Assembly (NCBI GenBank): GCA_024811115.1
Contig: JAKOGH010000255.1
Span: 1 to 50,576, forward strand
Origin: Terana coerulea
Lineage: Eukaryota; Basidiomycota; Agaricomycetes; Polyporales; Phanerochaetaceae
DNA length: 50,576 nt
Direction: 5' to 3'
The position numbers were made by a program, and so were the translations under genes. The notes beneath the pieces are model-generated. The model saw only the letters and a list, made by a program, of their open reading frames with translations. It was not told the DNA's origin and made no database searches. Below, one piece after another: positions 44,655-50,576 of this stretch (its first letter is position 1; every line of letters starts with the position of its first letter).

Positions 44655-45866
44655 ATGATGGCCTCCCCGCCTCCCGGCATCGAGCTGCAGCTCACACGCA
44701 ACTACCATCATATCAAGCGCGAAGCAACGATTCCGTTTCTTGAGTACAAATCCACACTATGCACCTGCAACGAAGTTCCGCGCGCTGCAGCTGAGCTTTT
44801 CGATCGCGTTGGACACATCAGCTACCACAACGAGCTCGCTCGCGCGGAGAACGGAGGGAGGGCTGACCTTGCCATTGAGGCAGCCGTACGGTACGCCCTA
44901 TCTTGCAATCCGTTCATTTCGTGCGGACACTAAGCTCGTCTCGCCTCAAACTGCAGAATGTTAGCCAATCCTACGATGGACATCTCTTCGTTCCTCGAGA
45001 CGCTCCTCAAAGTTGCCTATCCGCATTTCCCTCTAGGGTGCATCGTCCCCTCCATCCCTTCAGCCAATGCCTTCTTGCTGCTTTCCTACTTCTGTTTACG
45101 TGAATACGAGACGTGCGTTCAAGCTGGCCAGATCGGCCAAGCGTACGACCGCCTCTACTTCGCCGTCAACTCCGCCGAAGAAGCCGTTCAATGTGGCTTA
45201 TATTCTCTCGCTACATGACGCGTCGCATTGGCAGCTGATGCCGTGCTCGGGCGCACGGATTCCACCCAGCCTCCCGATGAGCTCAGGTACTCTGTCGCTA
45301 TGTGCAAGTCCCTCTGGCAGGCGCACCAGAAGTGGGAGAAAAAGGTGAAGCCGAGGCTGTATATGGTTCCTTGTGCAGCACGATGCGGGGTGGAAGGGAC
45401 CAGAAAATCGTTGTTTCGTTTGTGCAAGGGCGCTTGCCCGGACGGCGTCAAGCCATTATATTGCTCAGACAAGTGCCAGAGAATGGTAAGATCGACTATG
45501 TGGCAGTCCGTCCGGCGTTCTGACAGATCTTCGCAGCCGCTTGAGCATAGCCATGGCGGCGGTCGCCTCTGAAGGCTCCAGCATGCCAACACGAGGGACT
45601 AGCTCGTTGGAGGGTACGCGCGGCGGAAGGATCTCAAGGTCCGTCTGGGACGCATCGGCTCGAGACACCGCTCTATGCCGTGGCCAGTCCTGTGAAGAAT
45701 TCCGCCGGAGCAAATTTTGCCTGACTCGTCGGCTAGGCTTCGGCGCACGACCAGGCGGGAGCTCGCGATTACAATGTGGGTAGGCTATGGACTCTCACTC
45801 AGGGTATACACCGCCGATGAAAGGGCGTTGACCTTGCAATGCATCAAACTCCTTGTCGAGGAGTGA
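44655..45866 (+). pseudogene. MYND-type zinc-finger gene disrupted by a short internal inversion
   Basis: Forward-strand exons 44655-44890, 44957-45192 and 45235-45485 are in frame (241 codons). They encode MASPPPGIELQLTRNYHH, then an alpha-helical region (FLETLLKVAYPHF, LREYETCVQAGQIGQAYDRLYF), WQAHQKWEKKVKPRLY, and most of a MYND finger: CAARC, CKGAC and YCSDKCQRM. The finger's expected next residues, DWPRHRAV, are found on the opposite strand at 45689 downward, directly after a CAG acceptor. If 45518-45702 is flipped, exon 4 becomes 172 bases of flipped DNA plus 45703-45866 on the plus strand. It is open for 112 codons to TGA (45864-45866) after a 45-nt intron, 352 residues in all. The last zinc ligand appears to be Ser rather than Cys. 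MYND domains bind proline-rich partners; the cellular role is unknown. As printed, the gene is broken. Confidence 0.75.
45518..45702 (-). other. Inverted 185-bp segment inside the MYND gene
   Basis: The segment is flanked by TCCGGCG at 45511-45517 and its reverse complement CGCCGGA at 45703-45709. Read on the minus strand it starts with an intron 3' end (CTTCACAG) and continues with exon sequence coding DWPRHRAV and ATAAMAMLKRLRRS. That frame joins seamlessly to plus-strand codons after 45703 (TPEQILPDSSARLRR). It may be a real microinversion at inverted microhomology or a mis-assembly. Confidence 0.75.
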
Positions 45867-46575
45867 ACTCGGCGTCGTGAGGCCGATGGTCACCAAGATG
45901 TGCTAGTCCTTCCGCTGTCGCTCATCGAATTTTACTCAAACGGGCCACACCACGCTAGGTGAAGAATGCTCGGTCCTCGCGCCCAGCTCTCTGCTCCCGC
46001 CAGCCGACGTACCGCTACAATTGAGACCTTGAATGGCTCCGAGTGCTTTCACCCCACCCCCACGTAAGCGATAACGTTCTATGGTCGTTCAATGAATGGT
46101 ACGGTGAACTTCTCTGCAACAGATTATTGCCAGAACGTCGACGGATTGCATAAAGTCTGATGCTTATGTAACATGTTCAGGTCCACTATACATGTCTCTC
46201 TCAGTCGCTCCCCGTTCGCTGATGATCTGCACCAAGTTCGCCATTTGCAGTAAGGGGCAGCGGTGCATGTGAGTACGCTGGACGTACGTTGGTGACAGTT
46301 GTACTGTCGGACAAGAGCCTCGCCGGCCGTTACAATCAATTGTCTATGAAGATCAGCGCTCCAGGCAGGGACTCCGATGTACAGGTGCCTGACTCTGTCG
46401 GGTGTGCCTGGGAGAACGACCGGCATTTGCGTACGGCCGCCCACACGTTGGATGTACTCGGGCAGGTCCTTACGTTCTCGACCTTTCCGGGAGGGTATAA
46501 GAGGGCGTGTTGGCAGTACACAGCAAGACGGGCACAGTCAGAGCTCTCCGACTAAATCACCTCCCTCATAAGACA
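45867..46575. other. Intergenic region with a TATA box at its right end
   Basis: No gene is seen. A TATA box (GTATAAGAG, core at 46496-46500) lies about 76 bases upstream of the next start codon. Confidence 0.5.
46495..46502 (+). promoter_or_regulatory. TATA box of the 46.6-kb gene
   Basis: GTATAAGA in a GC-rich setting, 75-80 bases before the ATG at 46576, matching the spacing of the TATA box of the intact P450. Confidence 0.55.
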
Positions 46576-47245
46576 ATGCCTAGCTTTGTCTTCCAGAATA
46601 ACAGCGTCGAGTTTCAGCTCGGCAATGGCTACACAGAAATCGAACTGGTACCGCTTGGTTGGGGATTCAATGGCGGCGGCATGTCCCACGTCACTGGCGT
46701 GTCCACGGCCACCGTTTGCTGGATAGTGATTGTCCCCGTCGATACCTACTTTCCTGTCCAAGATCATGTCTGGGATTTCGGCAAGACTATACGTGTTACA
46801 GGTACGTGAGCGCACCGAGTGATTGTAGTTTTATATACTGACGAATCTATAGGGCCGTTCGGCAATAGCATCACTTTCACTCAGCTAGCTGCGGACGGTT
46901 CAGTTGAAAAGAGATCAACGTCCCGGTGGACGCTCAATCGACGGCAAGACTTGAAGCCAAAGCCAAGGAAATGGGTTACGACTCTATCAGAGACTGCCTT
47001 ACTGTGCTCGAGCAGGTGAGTCCGCCGATTTTGAGTATATTATTTGAAGAGAAAGACGGACATGTGGCTGCCTTTGTGATTCAGCACGGCAAGAACTCGA
47101 CTACGAAGAAACTGGAGGTTCAGGGTGATCAATGTAGTGGAAAGTGTGAGAGGTGGAACTATTTTTGGATTCTTTTGCAGCCTCGAGTCCGTTTACGCTC
47201 AAGGGATCAGTGAAGACGTCACTTTTACAGCAATCTTGCTGCTAG
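46576..47245 (+). CDS. Four-exon gene, 164-residue protein of unknown function, frame broken once
   Basis: Exons are 46576-46801, 46853-47015, 47085-47124 and 47181-47245, all with GT-AG introns. The protein starts MPSFVFQNNSVEFQLGNGY, contains a Gly-rich turn (GWGFNGGGMSHVTG), hydrophobic strand TVCWIVIVPVD, and an amphipathic segment ARLEAKAKEMGYDSIRDCL. It ends SLLQQSCC. One A is missing from the run 46907-46910; adding it switches VEKRSTSR to VEKEINVPVDAQST and makes the total 165 codons. There is no signal peptide or transmembrane helix. The alternating strands suggest a small beta-rich fold. I do not recognise the family. Promoter evidence is a TATA box about 76 bases upstream. Confidence 0.6.
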
Positions 47246-47644
47246 AATACTGCGTAATTCTGCGGCATGCATACCAATACGTGATACGCCCTGGAATTAT
47301 GGGATAATATCCATCCTGTTCAGATCTGTGAGCATGCGGCCCTTGTGCGCAGAAGGTAATCGTAACAGCGAGCAGCACCTTCTTTACCCTCTACACCTTC
47401 TAAATCGGGCGCAACACCTTCGAGGCGCCTTATCACGTGATTGGACGCGTTCCTATGCGAGCCCCCTCGCCGCTCGGCCAGCTTTTACTTCGCGCTTTCA
47501 TCTTCCCAGTCGAGATACTGGCTCGTATTCCTCGTCGACTTATTTTCCTTTATCCTATATCCTATCAGCCTTGATATCTCACCTGCTCCGTAAACCACTC
47601 TTGCTCCGTTTCAACGGCTACCTCGAGCGTTCACACGACCAGCC
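47246..47644. other. Promoter region of the PP4 catalytic gene
   Basis: No gene is seen. The stretch 47480-47600 is pyrimidine-rich and includes a doubled TATCC word (near 47552-47568), as is common just upstream of constitutively expressed fungal genes. Confidence 0.4.
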
Positions 47645-48842
47645 ATGCCGAGCGACCTGGATAGGTCTGTCTCTCGCCGCATTTCCACCATGCTGCTCGA
47701 GCTGAGCTCAGCGCATGGGCAGACAGATTGAACAACTTATACGCTGCGAACCCATATCAGAGGAGGAAGTTAAACGACTATGTATCAAGGCGCGGGAGAT
47801 ATTGATAGAGGAGGCAAACGTCCAAGTTGTGGATTCACCCGTTACAGTACGTCCTATATCTCGGTGTATGCGTATGGACGTTGAGGTAATTATGTGAACC
47901 TAGATATGTGGCGACATACATGGTCAGTTCTGGGATATGATGGAGCTTTTCAAGGTCGGCGGACCATGTCCGGAGACGAATTACCTCTTCATGGGTACGC
48001 ATTCCTGCATCATCGTCCCCCGCCCATTCCTTTACGCCGCCTCATTCAGGCGACTTCGTCGACCGCGGCTTCTATAGTGTTGAGACCTTCCTGCTGCTGC
48101 TCGCCCTGAAGGTGCGCTACCCGGAGCGCATGACCCTCATCCGCGGGAATCACGAGTCGCGGCAAATCACGCAAGTGTACGGCTTCTACGACGAGTGTCA
48201 GCGCAAGTACGGGAGCAGCAACGTCTGGCGCTGGTGCTGCGAGGTGTTCGACTATCTCGCGCTCGGCGCCGTCGTCGACGGCCGGGTGTTCTGCGTGCAC
48301 GGCGGACTCAGCCCGAATCTCCAAGGCATCGACCAGGTACGCCCCCTCTTTACCATTCAACATTCTTCAAATACCAATGCCGCCGCACCGACCAGATACG
48401 CGCCCTCGACCGCAAGCAGGAGGTGCCGCACGACGGCCCGATGTGCGACCTGCTGTGGTCGGACCCGGACGACATCACCGGCTGGGGCCTCTCCCCGCGC
48501 GGCGCGGGCTTTCTCTTCGGCGCCGACATCACCAAGGTCTTCGCGCACCACAACGCAATCGACCTCATCGCGCGCGCCCACCAACTCGCGATGGAGGGCT
48601 TCAAGCTCATGTTCGACTCGACGATCGTCACTGTCTGGAGCGCGCCCAACTACTGCTACCGCTGCGGCAACGTCGCAAGCATATTGGAGCTGGATGAGCA
48701 CCTCGCGCAGGAGTACAAGGTGTTTCAGCATGCGCCTAGTGTAAGTTCTGAAGCCCTTCATTGTTGGGGTTGTACTGACCAGTTGCTGTAGGATGTTCGC
48801 TCAATCCCAGCAAAAAGACCACCCGCGGATTATTTCTTGTAG
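47645..48842 (+). CDS. PPH3: Serine/threonine protein phosphatase 4 catalytic subunit
   Basis: A PPP-family phosphatase; PP4 dephosphorylates DNA-damage and checkpoint substrates in complex with regulatory subunits. Exons are 47645-47664, 47723-47846, 47904-47994, 48050-48336, 48396-48740 and 48792-48842, giving 305 residues, as in PP4 (about 307). All catalytic signatures are present: GDIHG (51-55), GDFVDRG (79-85), RGNHE (110-114), HGG and [12 protein letters not shown]. The C-terminus PADYFL keeps the methylated Leu tail of the PP2A/PP4/PP6 group. [18 protein letters not shown] at the N-terminus and FQHAPS near the end favour PP4 over PP2A and PP6. The first exon is only 20 nt (MPSDLD plus AG). 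The gene is intact. It ends 123 bases from the convergent glutamine synthetase gene. Confidence 0.95.
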
Positions 48843-48965
48843 GACCAGTGCTGGATCTTTATATTAAAATAATACTGTATAATTAGATTGAATGCAAGTG
48901 TAGCTCTAAATCCTGCTTGAGAGCCTGGCATGCTTTTGTATGCGATCATCCGTCCTGCTCCCTGT

Positions 48966-50576
48966 TCAATAAAACCTCAACATCCGCTGCATCGCCTCGT
49001 CTTCTTCATCCACACCTAGAAATTTCCCAAGTGTCTTGTTCACAGCACAAAAGCTGTCGACCAACTTCTCGCCAAGCATCCGTCTCACTTCCTCGTCTTT
49101 CCTCAGTAATTCCCGCGCCTCGTCAATGCTTTTGGGCAGCCGCTTCAGCTGTTCGATCTTCACTCCCCTGTCCTCCATCGCCCGCTTCTCTGCGTCGTTC
49201 ATCCCGACGACTGGCTTCCTGAAATCCGGGCAAGTCAATGGCGCGGCCGTGCGTATACCGTGCAGGCCTGCAGTTAGCAATCCGGCGAGCACGAGGTAGA
49301 CATTCGAGGTCCCGTCGATGGTCTTCACCTCAAAGCGATGGCCCGAGCCGCTCTTCTCCCTATCTCTCCCCTCATCCATATATCCTTGGCCCCCGAAGAT
49401 AGAAACGAGGACTTGCTCCCGCACAACCGGATCGGCGCATCCTTGTTGTCCGTCCCCCACACGACGTATGTGCCTCCGCTCATTATTCCGTCCTGCACGC
49501 GTAGATAAGACGTCGGCGTCGGTAGCATGATGGCACATAGGGATGGCAGGTGTGTGAGAAGGCCCTGCAGGAAGGAGCGCTCGGTCGGTGTGAGGGTTGG
49601 CGCGACGTGTTTGTCTGCACGGTCGTCCTCGGACTCAGATGCGTTCTGGGTGCGATGCACCGAGATATGCGCATGTGCACCTGTACCGGCTGGACACAGG
49701 GTTAAGACACATGCGAAAGAAGAGCAGAAGGAAGATGGAAGACGTACAGCTCAAGGGGTCTAGCCGAGGAGCGAATGTTGCCTTCAGTCCATGTGCATTC
49801 GCGACGTTCCGGATGCATTCGTGCGTAAAGACTAGCGCGTCCGCAGCCGCGAGGGGGTGTCAGGGGCCAGTCACAATTTCGTACTGTCCAACGCAACTCA
49901 GACGAGCACCAAGAATTTCTTCCAAAAGAACACGCACCTGCCCCGGCGCGCCCTCGTGGTACATCTGCAGCTCAATGCGGCCCTCTATCAGCTTGTCGGC
50001 TATCTCGTCCAGCACCATTGTCTCGACAGAGTTGGTGAGGAATGCGCCGCTGGCGGTGTACTCCGCGCTGTTCACGGCGACGGGTTTCGGCTTCGTTTCC
50101 TTCAGCAACACAAACTCGACCTCAATGCCCACCAGGAACTCTACGCCGGCTTTGGCAAGTGCCCGCTCTTCGACATTCTTCAGCACCGTCCGCGGGCATA
50201 TCGGCACTTCGAGCCCGCGTTCGGGGTGCGGCACCGTCTCCTGAAGAACCCCATGACGCTCGCGTGCCCCGGCGCGTAGGTGCATATTCTGAAGCTGCCG
50301 AGGTCGGGGACGTACAGGTGCATGCTCGGGCCGTGGCCAAAGCCCTCCGCCATGGTCGTCGTGACGGCGCCCAGCGTCGCCGCACCGAGCGTGATGCCTG
50401 GCCGCGCGGACGCGAGCAGCTTCTGGAAGTACGGCCGCGGGATGATGCGGACACGGACGAGGTTCGTGAGGTCCAGCCATTGCAGGCGGACATACCGGAT
50501 GTTACGGCGGTCGAGCATGAAGGTGTTGTGCATAGACACCTCGTCGAGCGACCGGGTGCGACTCGCAGACACAGAG
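48966..50576 (-). CDS. Glutamine synthetase-type enzyme (FluG-like GS domain), 5' partial, frame broken
   Basis: A GS-fold ligase domain that would amidate or conjugate a carboxylate using ATP. The gene runs off the right edge, so an N-terminal amidohydrolase half, as in FluG, cannot be excluded. Exons on the minus strand: 49938->50576, 49748-49883 and 48966-49689. Visible features are WLDLTNLVRVRIIP, MAEGFGHGPSMHLYVPD, and the GIEVEFVLL metal site. Others are QYEIVTGP, HECIRNVANAHGLKATFAP, the ATP loop SGTGAHAHISV, SGGTYVVWGTDNKDAPIRL and the catalytic-loop region HRFEVKTIDGTSNVYLVLAGLL. Lesions: one base missing near 50249-50252 and one near 49390-49394. A TGA after VTGP could be explained by a missing base in the 49863-49866 run compensated by an extra base in 49853-49857. 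The acidic C-terminal tail ends MQRMLRFY. Confidence 0.83.

Overview
The window looks like nuclear DNA from a basidiomycete fungus, most likely an agaricomycete; a polypore-like wood or litter decayer is my inference. The evidence is protein genes cut by many short GT-AG introns (about 45-75 nt), GC-rich third codon positions, a CYP53-type P450, tandem family P450s and a DASH-complex Dam1. Gene models were assembled by hand from reading frames and splice sites.

Layout. 1-4.6 kb: the 3' end of SEC27 (COPI beta'), a small three-exon orphan gene and a 13-exon MFS drug-type transporter. 6.2-15.1 kb: a CYP53-like P450 (benzoate 4-hydroxylase family), DAM1, then two tandem paralogous P450s. The first paralogue is a pseudogene (TAG at codon 324 and a lost splice donor); the second is intact. 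15.5-20.5 kb: mitochondrial ribosomal uS17m, RPS12 and SKI8, with RPS12 and SKI8 divergent from one 402-bp promoter. 23.6-25.8 kb: an NRG1-like C2H2 repressor. 25.8-33.2 kb: a 7.4-kb stretch without a recognisable gene. 33.2-42.5 kb: a class I histone deacetylase, a purine/xanthine permease (NAT/NCS2) with GATA sites upstream, and VPS41 (HOPS). 43.1-47.2 kb: a 120-residue orphan gene, a MYND-finger gene and a 164-residue orphan gene. 47.6-50.6 kb: the PP4 catalytic subunit (PPH3), tail to tail with a partial FluG-like glutamine synthetase.

Most genes are housekeeping functions: vesicle traffic (SEC27, VPS41), translation (RPS12, uS17m), RNA decay or meiosis (SKI8), kinetochore (DAM1), chromatin (HDAC) and phosphatase signalling (PP4). 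They show no operon-like logic. The P450s and the MFS transporter form a loose xenobiotic or secondary-metabolism neighbourhood.

Two signals stand out. First, the MYND-finger gene carries a 185-bp internal inversion bounded by a 7-bp inverted repeat (TCCGGCG/CGCCGGA). Mentally flipping 45518-45702 back restores a spliced frame of 352 residues and completes the zinc finger. Second, many conserved genes are frame-broken by single-base gains or losses, mostly in G/C runs. That pattern points to consensus errors in the assembly rather than gene death. It also makes the substitution-type lesions in the P450 pseudogene more credible as real.
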